Below are positions 35,901 to 44,002 of a stretch of 64,000 nucleotides of DNA, one piece after another. The DNA is from G963667975 sp963677395 (GTDB lineage Bacteria; Bacteroidota; Bacteroidia; Bacteroidales; G963667975). The stretch is taken from the NCBI GenBank assembly GCA_963677395.2, contig OY781965.2, positions 3,038,001-3,102,000 of the forward strand, read 5' to 3'. Under the pieces are notes generated by a model. It did not search any database, was not told the origin of the DNA, and saw only the letters and a list, made by a program, of their open reading frames with translations. The position numbers and the translations under genes are program-made. Every line of letters starts with the position of its first letter. The first letter of the stretch is position 1.

Positions 35901-38900
35901 GAATCAAAATTGTGAGCAGGAATGTTTGCAGGAGTTGTAAATGTAAAATCAAGACCTTGAGCACTTGGAATTACATCTGTAACTTGTTGTGACACATGCG
36001 TAGCAGGATCATTGTCAACAATATAGTGTGCAACCAGAGTATTCTGATTTCCATAAATAGTATCAGTACCAACATTTAAGATAGTGATTTTCACTTGCTC
36101 CAATTCCTTTCCACAGCCAGAAACCGGTGTTAATATTTCAGCTACAGAAGCATCATGATTATTTGGATAACCAAGTTCTGCATCAATCATGAATCGACCA
36201 TACTGAGTAGCATTAACCAAATTAACAGTTGACAAACCAAAGCTATAATAAAATGTATTTGCTCTACAATTATTTTCTTTCTGGCATCCAAGTGGATAAT
36301 AACCGCCTGTTGTTCCAATTGTTTGAGCAATACCGACAAGTACGTCCTCATCAATTACATTGGATTTTTTAGAATCACTCATCGGAAAATATACCCATGT
36401 ATTCGTATCCTGTGCTGTAATAATTTTTGAGGCTGATGTATCTAAAACTATACCGGCATTATCCATCACAACTGCATAAATACGCTGTCCTATTGTATTT
36501 GAATTGGTAATAAAGGCTTTAACAGCATTAATATTACGCGAAGTATTGATATGATATCTGGTTAAGAAGTAACCTGAGCCTGTATTAAATCCAAAATTAG
36601 TTTTCACAGCAGCAGTATCAGCATATCCGAACAATGAATCTGTAACTTTCTGCTGGTAAAGCATTTCGTTATTCAAATTTACATCATCGTTTGGAAGATT
36701 CACTTTTACAGTACTATACCCTAATATAGCCGGGTTGTAATCAGCAAAGAACAACGTGTCTTTATCTCCTGTTTTCAGAGAATCGATTACTACAGTCGAA
36801 TTGAAATTATTAACTCCGGTAATGGTTAATGTAACCGGGATATTGTATAGCGTATTAGCACCCAAATTTTGCACTACACTCTTTACTTTATGTGGAGTAG
36901 CAGCATCTTTCGCAAGTTTACCGTAAGTATTCAGCGTTAAAAGAGCAAGATCATTTGCCGGAATAGAAAACTCATCAGCTCCGATACAAGGATTTGCAGG
37001 TCTTAGATCGCCTTCAATATCATCTGTAATCTGAGGAAGAACAGCACCTCTACGATAGAGCATTACACTATTGGTATGAAAATCTTCAGTTGAAGCAAAC
37101 ATCGGATCTGCTGAAACAGAGTTCGTGTCTTTTCCAGTTGCTGATTGCCATGCAGCTAATGTAGTACGTGCTGTAGTATAGTAACTCAGATTAGTACCTT
37201 TCACAAAGAAATTGTTATTGTCTGATTGGGTTAACGCAGTAGCTGAGGAAACATATATTGCATAACCAGAACCATAATTCACAAAGTTGTTATTCTTAAC
37301 CTTGATATTAGATCCACTTGGCAAATAAAATGCATCACTTGAAGAGTTACCTGCATATAATACGGACGTATTATTATAGTATTCAACATTATTTGAAGAT
37401 GAATTGTAAATGCCTTCTATAGTTGACGTTCCATTAACCTGTGAAACAAAATTATTGCTAACCAATGCATTACCAGCTGAATTATTGCAGTAATATAAAT
37501 AGATTCCATAATTGGAACCTGTCCCGCTTAGCAAAACTTTATTCTTACTTGTAATCAAATTATCATTGTAATAAGCGTATAATCCGTAAAAAGTACCGCT
37601 TGACGGTGAGTTTTGTATTAAATTCCCAATAAACTGAACCGTATCTTGATAATATGAATAAAATCCATAATAATAAGAGTTCACTATTGTATTGTTAATA
37701 AATCGGTTACCAGCTTCCTTTTCTCCGGCTGCAGAACCAATACTTGTAAAATAGATCCCGTAATATCCATTTTCAATTCTATTGCCTTGAATTGTATTAT
37801 ACTGATCTTTCGTTGATTCTGAATAAATACCTGCAGAACTGGAACCAGTGCCATTACTGATTATTCTGTTATTGCGAATTATATTATAGTTTGCAACATT
37901 TTTTAGTTCAAAAACTTTTGCATAAGTTGCCCCTGTATTTTGCAATGTAAGTCCTTGAATAGTAACATAATCAGATCCATTAAAACTAAATACATAATTA
38001 TCGGTTGAAGCGGTAGACTCATAAGTTAGAATCGTATTTAAGCTATCACCAGCTATTGATTTAAAGGTAATTGTATTAATTGGTGAAGCTCCCTGGATTT
38101 CAGGCAACGTAATTTGTTCAGTGTATGTACCCGGAGCAACATTAAAAGTTACAGGACCACAAATACCATATTGAACTAATGTATTTACTGCACTGTTAAA
38201 ACTGGAATAGTCGGCTCCTGATGTTGCAGAAATTGTATAAATTCCTGAATTAAGTGATGATTTTACATTTGTGAATAAAGTATCATTTGAATGATCCTCA
38301 TCTGAAAAAGAACTATTTAAAATTCCATTCCAAACTTTGATTGACGACATCTGCGCAGAAGGGAAACTGTATGAACCAATTATAATTGTTGTATCTGCTC
38401 CATAAGCAACATTTCCTGTAAATAGATAAGGAGTTTGCATTACCCCATTAACACTCCAGTTTATTTCGGCTGAATTTAAAGCTGCAACTCCAAAATTCTT
38501 CAGTTTTACCTGAATATCACTTCCTGTTATTGAACAAGGAAACATTGACGATGTATAGGCAATAATACCTACATCATTCTGGCGTAAATTAAATTCATCA
38601 GCACCAATATCCGGTGTGGATGTATTACGAGCATCTCCATCTATATCATTACTGATTTCAGGAAGAGCCAAAGCTATTCCATTTAACAAAGAACTGTTAA
38701 TATGAAGATTATGAGTAGTTGAATAATTCGGATTCAGAGAAACGGAATGCTGATCTTTATTGCTTGCAGTTTTTAATGCAGCAAGACTTGCACGATCAGC
38801 AGTCCAGTATGCAAATTTAGATGTTGATGCACTGTACAAGTCATTGTAATCAGAGCTATCTATCGCAGTTGCTGTTGAATTATACAAAGCGTATCCAGCA

Positions 38901-41900
38901 CCTGTGTTTGCAAAAATATTATTTAACAGACGATTTCCTGAACCACCCGTTAAATAAAATGCACGACTGGCATTATTTGCTGATGTAATATTAACTGAAT
39001 TGTAGTAAACCTGAATATTATATGAACTATTCAAACTTAATCCGGTAACCTGATTTGGTCCGGCATCGGACTGACTAATAAAATTGTTAGCAATAGTCAT
39101 ACGCGCCGGAAGTATCGAAGTAGTAGCTGTTAAATAAATACCGTTCCCGGTATTATTTCCCATCATTTTTATTGTATTACTACTAATTTCAGATTTTCCG
39201 ACAACGGCAGAAGCATAAATCCCCGCAAAAGATGAAACCGTTGTAGCAGCAGATGTTATACCATTATTTTTCACTATTGAAGAATCCTGATAAGCAAGAC
39301 AAATCCCATAATTAGTATAACCTGTAATAGTATTGTTATAATAAATATTTGAAACTTCACTCATTGCACTGGTTCCGGCAAAGTAAATGCCATTATATCC
39401 ATTTCGGATTTCATTATTCGAAACTTCGTTTCTGGACTCAATAGCCGTTGATGAAGAATAAACACCTGCATAATTTGAAGAAGTTGTAACTGGCATCTCT
39501 AAAATACAATTTGAAATCATGTTATTGCTCGATCCTCCGGCAAGTTCAATTACTCTGCCATAAGAACTACCTGTTGCTTTCAACGTTAAGTTGCGAATGG
39601 TTACATAATTTGTGCCGTCCAGTTTAATCACATAATTATCGGCAGAGCCGGAAGATGCATAATTAATTACAACGTCTGACTTGTTTCCCGTAGCAGATTG
39701 TAATATAATTGTATTTACTGACGATGTACCTTTTATATTGGATAGTAACATATTTGTATTATACGTACCTGAAGCAATGTTAAAAACAACAGGACCACAA
39801 ATACCTTTTGTCTGTACATCGTTTATTACCTGATTTATAGTAGCATAATCAGAGGTTGGAGTTCCAACTGAATATACGCCACCAGGTAATGCTGTTTGAA
39901 TTGAATTAACTAGCAATGTGTCATTTATAAGATTTTGATCCAAAACACCATTTGGCATTGAACTCCAAATCTTTAAAGAGTATATCTGTCCAGGTGCAAA
40001 AGTAAAATTACCTATTGTTACATTGGAAGTTGCTAATGATGGAACATTACCATTGAACACAAATGAATTTTGCATAACACCATTTACACTCCATTCAATA
40101 TTTACGGATGTTAATGGTGATAGTCCATAGTTTTTAAGTTTAACAACAACGGGTATTGAAGCATTTTGACAAGGAGCAACAGGAGCAACGAATGCAGAAA
40201 TTCCTGCTTCATTCATAATCAAATCAAACTCATCGGCACCCATATCTGGAGTTGAAGAACTCCGGGTATTCCCATCAATATCAGTAGTTACACTTGAAAG
40301 AGGGGTTCCTAAATTATTAAGAGCCGAGGTATTCAGATGTAAGTCAGTAACTAAAGGAAACTGAGGATTTACCGAAACCGAGTTCGAATCTTTACTACTC
40401 GCTGTTCTCAATGCAGCCAGAGTAGTTTTAGCACCGCTCCAATATGCAAGGTTTGTTCCCGTGGCATAAAGATCATTATAATCTGAATTACCGATTGTTG
40501 CTATCGTACTGATGTAATACGCATATCCACTACTGGTATTCGAAAAAATATTATTCTTTACATTTGCATTAGTCGTAGTTGAACTACCTGTACTATAAAA
40601 TGCATACCCGGATGTAGAGCCAGCAGTTACATTAACAGAATTATGATAATAATTCTGATTCATTGAATAATAGTTACTTATTCCCTGAACACTACCTGTA
40701 CCAACAGATTGTGAAACAAAGTTATTTGCAACCAATCCCGGATGTATCGCTGTATTATCGGAATAATACATGTAAATACCATAATTAGTACCAGTGCCGT
40801 GAACATGAATTTTATTACGAACCACGCCCAAATGATTATCATTATACCCGGCATAAATACCCGTAACTGCTGCAGAATTATCTGCACAATTTAAAGTATT
40901 CCCTGCTATATATGCTGAATCATTATAATTAGCATAAATGCCATAGTAGTAAAATCCATTGATTGTATTTCCTTCAATAACGGATCCTTTTTGTAATGAA
41001 GACGTAGATGAACCACTACAATAAATTCCGTAATAACCATTCAAAATATTATTATTACGATAGGTATTATAGTTATCAATAGAAGAACCATCATAAATAC
41101 CAGCAAAATCAGATAATGTTGATGCAGGTATTTCAATTTTGTTAGATTCAAAAACATTGTAATTTGATGCACCGGATACTACAATACCATAACCGTAAGA
41201 AGAACCTGCTGGTTTTATAAGTAAATTCCTGATAGTGAGATAATTGGTATTATTAAGTTTTACTACATAATTGGTAGAAGATGAAGTAGCAGCGTATGTT
41301 ATAACAACATCATTTGCATTTCCTGATTCCGGTTCAATCACAACACGGTTTACAGACGAAGCCCCCTGGATAGAACCAAAATTGATTTGCTGATTATACG
41401 TACCTGATTTCACTTTAATTGTTACCGGACCGCTTACACCACAGTTTGACAAGGTACTAATAAGATCATCAAACGTCGGAAAATCAGCAGAAGAAGTTCC
41501 TACAGTATAAGTTCCATTTAAAATCTGACTACAACCATACAGATTAACCGAAAGTGTATCATTTCCATAACGTTTATCAATGCTATCGTTTGGCAAAGCA
41601 GTCCAAACTTTTAACTGATGAGATCCGTTGGGTAAATTCAGGTTACCTATCGTTACTACTGAACTAACAACATCCTGACATAAAAGACCATTGTAGGTAA
41701 AATTCCCCAACTGTGTTCCATCTAATGCCCAGAAAACTTTTGCGGATTTTAAGGTATCGGTACCATAATTTTTAATTCTCACTTTTATTGACAGTGGTGA
41801 AGTATTTACAAGAGTACCAACAGGACTATTTATTTCGGTTACCCCTGCATCGGTATTGAAATCGGTAGGAATAATCCCAAATTTAACATTCGCCCTGTTG

Positions 41901-43351
41901 CCTGACCCTGCAGATGATGCAGGAGGATTTGCTGTACCGTAAAAAGTATATGACGAACCCGCAGTAGTTGTATAATACCAATCTACTTCACCTGTTGCAT
42001 TATCGGGTCTGTACCATTCGGTAAACACGAACAAATTATCATTACCATTATACGTAAAATTATTTATTGTATTGAATACAAAATCCTGCCAGCCTGTAGA
42101 AGTGTTAAGGTTCTGAGTTGTGCTTTCATAAACTTTAACAGCACCTGCTAATTCAGAAGCATATGCTGTACTGGTTGTTGGAACTGAAGTTGCAGTAGTG
42201 TGTTTAAAATAAATACGTAAGGTTGCATTTGCATTCGAATACCCTGCAAAATTTGATTTATTCCATGATATTGATTTAATTAATCCACTTATATTCAATT
42301 CATTACTTTTAAATAAAGCAATATTATTACTATATTTATAAGTACTTGTAGCTGTATTGATGTAAAGAGGAGAATTATAGCTGGTTGAAGTACCTGTACC
42401 AATCTGATAATATTGAGGCCCTTTCAGAATAAGAAACTTTTTATATCCGGTAATGGGGTAATTCGCAACATTTCCAAAATTGTCCATGGCTTCAATTCTA
42501 TACCGAATTATATTGTTATATGTAAGTGAAGGAATTTCTACAGAGTAATTTGAGCCAAGCTGACTCATTGGAATAGATATTTCTGCACCGCCATTTACGG
42601 TATAATAGAGCATCGCTGATGAAATTGTATTTGCATCTGTAATATCTGCAGATACAATAAAAGGACCTGTAGAGTAAACAGTATCTCCAAACGCTTGTGA
42701 AGTCAATGTAATAACCGGAGGATCTATTTCATTGGTTGATGCTATAATTTTAATATCATCAATCAGCCAACCATAACGGCCTCCTCCACCAGGAGTAAAT
42801 CCATCAGCAAGCTTGAATCGTACTTTTACATCAGTTTTATTTGCTGCTATTGCAGAAATATCAAACAATTCCTGCTTCCACCATGTATTATTAGGTATTG
42901 CGGCACTATCTGTAGTCCAATCAGACACATAACTGCTTTCACAGAACCGATTGCCCGTAAACACACCACTCCCCTTATAATGAGCATCTGTTAATGAAAC
43001 CCAAGTAGTCCCACCATCGGGAGATACTTCAACAAATCCACCATCGCCGTAAAATACTTTACAAATTTGAGCAAACTTCAGATAAACAACAGTTTTCCCA
43101 ACTGTTGACATTGAGGTTGTCGTAAGATAAACTATTTTACCGGTTTGAACTTGCATGGAATCAGAAAAAGCTCCCTGATATGCAAGATTTGAGGTTAAAG
43201 TCCAATCCGAGCCCCCTGCAGGCACTGTTGAACTACTTACACTGTCGCCATTTGAAGGTGACTCGAAGTTTTCATGATAAACATTAACGGTTTGTGTCTT
43301 AGCAAAATAAGACAGCATTACCGCTAAAAAAAATAGCAGTAGTTGTTTCAT
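29978..43351 (-). CDS. Giant T9SS-exported surface protein with five beta-helix modules
   Basis: A 4457-residue protein in one uninterrupted frame. A signal peptide (MKQLLLFFLAVMLSYFAKTQ) is followed by a choice-of-anchor J-like domain (ending GWLIDDIKI, near 195), an Ig-like domain and a CARDB-like domain. Five large modules then start near residues 610, 1160, 1705, 2880 and 3420 with YTIGG..DY, followed by GICGPVVFxVxxGTY, Asn/Tyr-rich parallel beta-helix rungs and a closing (I/M)GADEF (near 1037, 1583, 2124, 3298, 3855). A CARDB-like domain follows each one. A longer insert lies between modules 3 and 4. Near the end are a second anchor-J domain, two CARDB-like domains and a T9SS type A sorting domain (IPNPSKGN, YPAGIYFYSIEF). 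Likely a cell-surface adhesin or polysaccharide-binding protein. No catalytic site is evident. Confidence 0.9.
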   Translation of the reverse strand: MKQLLLFFLAVMLSYFAKTQTVNVYHENFESPSNGDSVSSSTVPAGGSDWTLTSNLAYQGAFSDSMQVQTGKIVYLTTTSMSTVGKTVVYLKFAQICKVFYGDGGFVEVSPDGGTTWVSLTDAHYKGSGVFTGNRFCESSYVSDWTTDSAAIPNNTWWKQELFDISAIAANKTDVKVRFKLADGFTPGGGGRYGWLIDDIKIIASTNEIDPPVITLTSQAFGDTVYSTGPFIVSADITDANTISSAMLYYTVNGGAEISIPMSQLGSNYSVEIPSLTYNNIIRYRIEAMDNFGNVANYPITGYKKFLILKGPQYYQIGTGTSTSYNSPLYINTATSTYKYSNNIALFKSNELNISGLIKSISWNKSNFAGYSNANATLRIYFKHTTATSVPTTSTAYASELAGAVKVYESTTQNLNTSTGWQDFVFNTINNFTYNGNDNLFVFTEWYRPDNATGEVDWYYTTTAGSSYTFYGTANPPASSAGSGNRANVKFGIIPTDFNTDAGVTEINSPVGTLVNTSPLSIKVRIKNYGTDTLKSAKVFWALDGTQLGNFTYNGLLCQDVVSSVVTIGNLNLPNGSHQLKVWTALPNDSIDKRYGNDTLSVNLYGCSQILNGTYTVGTSSADFPTFDDLISTLSNCGVSGPVTIKVKSGTYNQQINFGSIQGASSVNRVVIEPESGNANDVVITYAATSSSTNYVVKLNNTNYLTIRNLLIKPAGSSYGYGIVVSGASNYNVFESNKIEIPASTLSDFAGIYDGSSIDNYNTYRNNNILNGYYGIYCSGSSTSSLQKGSVIEGNTINGFYYYGIYANYNDSAYIAGNTLNCADNSAAVTGIYAGYNDNHLGVVRNKIHVHGTGTNYGIYMYYSDNTAIHPGLVANNFVSQSVGTGSVQGISNYYSMNQNYYHNSVNVTAGSTSGYAFYSTGSSTTTNANVKNNIFSNTSSGYAYYISTIATIGNSDYNDLYATGTNLAYWSGAKTTLAALRTASSKDSNSVSVNPQFPLVTDLHLNTSALNNLGTPLSSVTTDIDGNTRSSSTPDMGADEFDLIMNEAGISAFVAPVAPCQNASIPVVVKLKNYGLSPLTSVNIEWSVNGVMQNSFVFNGNVPSLATSNVTIGNFTFAPGQIYSLKIWSSMPNGVLDQNLINDTLLVNSIQTALPGGVYSVGTPTSDYATINQVINDVQTKGICGPVVFNIASGTYNTNMLLSNIKGTSSVNTIILQSATGNKSDVVINYASSGSADNYVIKLDGTNYVTIRNLTLKATGSSYGRVIELAGGSSNNMISNCILEMPVTTSSNYAGVYSSSTAIESRNEVSNNEIRNGYNGIYFAGTSAMSEVSNIYYNNTITGYTNYGICLAYQDSSIVKNNGITSAATTVSSFAGIYASAVVGKSEISSNTIKMMGNNTGNGIYLTATTSILPARMTIANNFISQSDAGPNQVTGLSLNSSYNIQVYYNSVNITSANNASRAFYLTGGSGNRLLNNIFANTGAGYALYNSTATAIDSSDYNDLYSASTSKFAYWTADRASLAALKTASNKDQHSVSLNPNYSTTHNLHINSSLLNGIALALPEISNDIDGDARNTSTPDIGADEFNLRQNDVGIIAYTSSMFPCSITGSDIQVKLKNFGVAALNSAEINWSVNGVMQTPYLFTGNVAYGADTTIIIGSYSFPSAQMSSIKVWNGILNSSFSDEDHSNDTLFTNVKSSLNSGIYTISATSGADYSSFNSAVNTLVQYGICGPVTFNVAPGTYTEQITLPEIQGASPINTITFKSIAGDSLNTILTYESTASTDNYVFSFNGSDYVTIQGLTLQNTGATYAKVFELKNVANYNIIRNNRIISNGTGSSSAGIYSESTKDQYNTIQGNRIENGYYGIYFTSIGSAAGEKEAGNRFINNTIVNSYYYGFYSYYQDTVQFIGNLIQNSPSSGTFYGLYAYYNDNLITSKNKVLLSGTGSNYGIYLYYCNNSAGNALVSNNFVSQVNGTSTIEGIYNSSSNNVEYYNNTSVLYAGNSSSDAFYLPSGSNIKVKNNNFVNYGSGYAIYVSSATALTQSDNNNFFVKGTNLSYYTTARTTLAAWQSATGKDTNSVSADPMFASTEDFHTNSVMLYRRGAVLPQITDDIEGDLRPANPCIGADEFSIPANDLALLTLNTYGKLAKDAATPHKVKSVVQNLGANTLYNIPVTLTITGVNNFNSTVVIDSLKTGDKDTLFFADYNPAILGYSTVKVNLPNDDVNLNNEMLYQQKVTDSLFGYADTAAVKTNFGFNTGSGYFLTRYHINTSRNINAVKAFITNSNTIGQRIYAVVMDNAGIVLDTSASKIITAQDTNTWVYFPMSDSKKSNVIDEDVLVGIAQTIGTTGGYYPLGCQKENNCRANTFYYSFGLSTVNLVNATQYGRFMIDAELGYPNNHDASVAEILTPVSGCGKELEQVKITILNVGTDTIYGNQNTLVAHYIVDNDPATHVSQQVTDVIPSAQGLDFTFTTPANIPAHNFDSVYTIKVWVTLAQDFYHVNDTLSKDVLSKYTPVAPSVTNITVPYATTGQFNIPSIDTAFWYINVNDTTPVFMGNHFTTPILFDTTTYYVESAPYTSFTKTIGTGTSTQVYPFYHNFGFSRSASLYQQSEVGSYGYIKQIKWKVTTASTVTIPVKIYMKSYSAQSMVSDTWLNLTSNAQLVFDDTITFNSTGWKTVTLETPFYYNSGNMMVLCEENIGGNGVSGYLYFEYTSTSISGSHQYVNADNSAPTGATTLNSSRPNIQIVMDVKGCASPKVPAVAVVTNIPAIDASVNAVVEPSGSVTAGVPVPVKVTLKNFGSSTLTSAQIQWSVDGIVQTPATWNGSLISGQTSAPYQIALKSFIGGAHILKVWVVNPNNQVDNYPINDSASTTINACMTGNFTIGGASADYPNFTQAINAMISSGVCGNVVFTVNQGVYNEQLLIPSITGVGSNTTVTFRSALQDSTAVKVINNSSTALYTLKLDAASYFTFERISFKAEGSVGRALEMVNGSNHNNFTSCVFETSQSTSNSYAAVYSASTGAAVSYNTFTNNRMLNGYYGLYWYGSSSARKNKNVFIGNSIEGFYYCGASLSYCDTLLFKGNTLINDQTSSGTIYGIYGYYSFNSTIVGNKLNIGGSSSNYCLYMHYCNSSSSGKSLVANNFVSQSVGTSSAYGLYSNYTYNTEYFNNSVNMNAGSATGGYAFYVTGGDNVRLKNNTLANNGPGYAVYFSSTTAVTESDYNNFYAKGLNLGYYSGAKTDLASLQSASSKDQHSVSRNPYYTSASDLHTTNFYFYQAGTPITSITEDIDGDVRGAVPCIGADEFALPQNDAGIIALTTPVNPLMVSGVQNVRVKVKNFGLNTLNSVVIKWSVNGAIQPSYNWSGSLVTGAEKDSVIIGTFNFSAGTYNIVVWTELPNNLPEGLNYNDTVRSVIYGCSGGLSGNYTIGGTGANYSTIADAITHLSVCGISGSVVFDVAPGAYAGNIVIGSINGASNTNTITFKSANNDSTSVNIQYAATGSSDNYVLKLDNAHHLRFRNITFESNTTTTYGRVIELSNQSNNNLFKGCVIKSIATTSSNSAVVYSYSTTANTYNTFENNLVLNGYYGFYFAGSTTVNHYGSSFVNNKVKGFYYYGIYTTYADSVNVRGNDLISASNSATGYGIYINHSGSETRVLNNKVHLLSTTSSYPLYIEYLNGTAASPILIANNFLSQKNATTTVNGAYVGYSNYVNFIHNSVNVTSGAATTSRGLYLNSASTGNGNIILLNNSIANNGLGVAVEITTTATTSSYLATSNYNNLYAASSTLATYGATPVNNLSSWQTNSGKDANSVSLNPDYMSESDLHVYSSALNNKGSYTALVTTDIDGQLRNNSTPDIGADEFTPQPIDVSVMALLEPTNYFAPVNASVPLRVILKNFGATDVSNFNVGFKVGNNATVTTVINDVLSSNETDTFTLVPSMTVVQGANTLRIFTAVAGDGNLNNDTISLTFNGVPVVVAPFHDNFDLTTTDWMTLGGNSDWEHGAPNSSVINTAHSAPYVWKTKLNGNYNNNGTYILYSPIFSSGQFQMDTLKFWMWMDAEANQDGGHIEYLNGQGVWKILGVSSDPNGVNWYNGTSQNMWTGQTNGWQEVKYELQSVNDIGLNTQFRFIFTSNATNNANGWAIDDFAVTLKMIDQDGGVVAIIKPQATQNTGNQVSPKVTLKNFGVNPLTSIPVKYSVNGNMPVTETWTGNLAPGATVDFQLAGLFTVHTQNIAFCAYTAVIGDIYTGNDSLCMTVNVQPAQNDAGISQIIGLDQAAQFTSVPVKAVIKNYGSAPLTSVPVKYQRGSAAIVSETWTGAALSYGDSVVYTFTQQLQVPAGSSFNLCVWTNLVNEQYAQNDKVCKNVQIVVGVGKTENSLFTLGQNIPNPSKGNTLIPFELKESGKVQFRLINQLGQQLFESENYFDLGKQQIDLNTENYPAGIYFYSIEFKGKRLLNKMIVE

Positions 43352-43386
43352 GGCTTAGTAATTTTAAATTATTTCAAATTGCGCTT

Positions 43387-43420
43387 TAAAATTACCAATA
43401 GACATATTTCTCAATGCAAA
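43387..43420 (-). promoter_or_regulatory. Putative promoter of the giant surface-protein gene
   Basis: On the minus strand TTTG (43420-43417) and TAATTTTA (43394-43387, one base from consensus) are 22 bp apart. The leader would be about 30 nt. Confidence 0.35.
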
Positions 43421-43936
43421 TCACAAGTTAAAGCCTTGTTATCTTTTGTTAAATAATATTATGGTTTAGAAGAAGTAATATCATCATAAACACTTCTTCT
43501 TGTATTTCAATTACCAAATTATATATCCGCAAAACACTATCTCTTTAATTTTAAAAATACAAACTATATTTCCTGCATAAAATCTTTCTATTTAGAAATA
43601 GCAACACCTCAAAACTTATTTCAAGTATCTATTTTACATCATAATACAATTATTTACGATTATAAAATAATATAAAAAATACATATTATTCTCATAATGT
43701 AATTCAGATATTCTATTGTTAATTACATGTAAATATTTCACATATAATCTTTTATCGCATATATTCCAATTTACAACAACACATATAGTATATATTCAGT
43801 AGTAGTGATATACTCTTTCTCTATACACTCTGAACATTGAATATTTGAAATCAACACCTTTGGATCTGCAATTCAACATTCTAGTTCCATAATCAAAGTT
43901 TCGAAGCAACTGTAATATTAAAGCATCATAAACAAA
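43421..43936. other. AT-rich non-coding spacer
   Basis: About 515 bp of very AT-rich sequence without a credible gene on either strand. The only structure I see is an inverted repeat with 9-bp arms, AGAAGAAGT (43468-43476) and ACTTCTTCT (43492-43500), upstream of the giant gene. Confidence 0.6.
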
Positions 43937-43980
43937 GCAGGAAGTGTTTTTTTCAATATATTAAAAAAAACACTTCCTGC
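43937..43980 (-). terminator. Terminator after the alpha-2-macroglobulin gene
   Basis: Arms GCAGGAAGTGTTTTTTT and AAAAAAACACTTCCTGC pair over 17 bp around a loop of about 10 nt. On the minus strand TTTGTTT follows. Strong intrinsic terminator, 22 bp after the stop codon. Confidence 0.85.
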
Positions 43981-44002
43981 AAAATTCAGTCCCTAAATAA
44001 TA

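Noticed and set aside
29978..43351. DNA-level tandem repeats within the giant gene
   Set aside because: The five modules are similar as protein but well diverged as DNA, so they are coding modules and not a separate repeat element.
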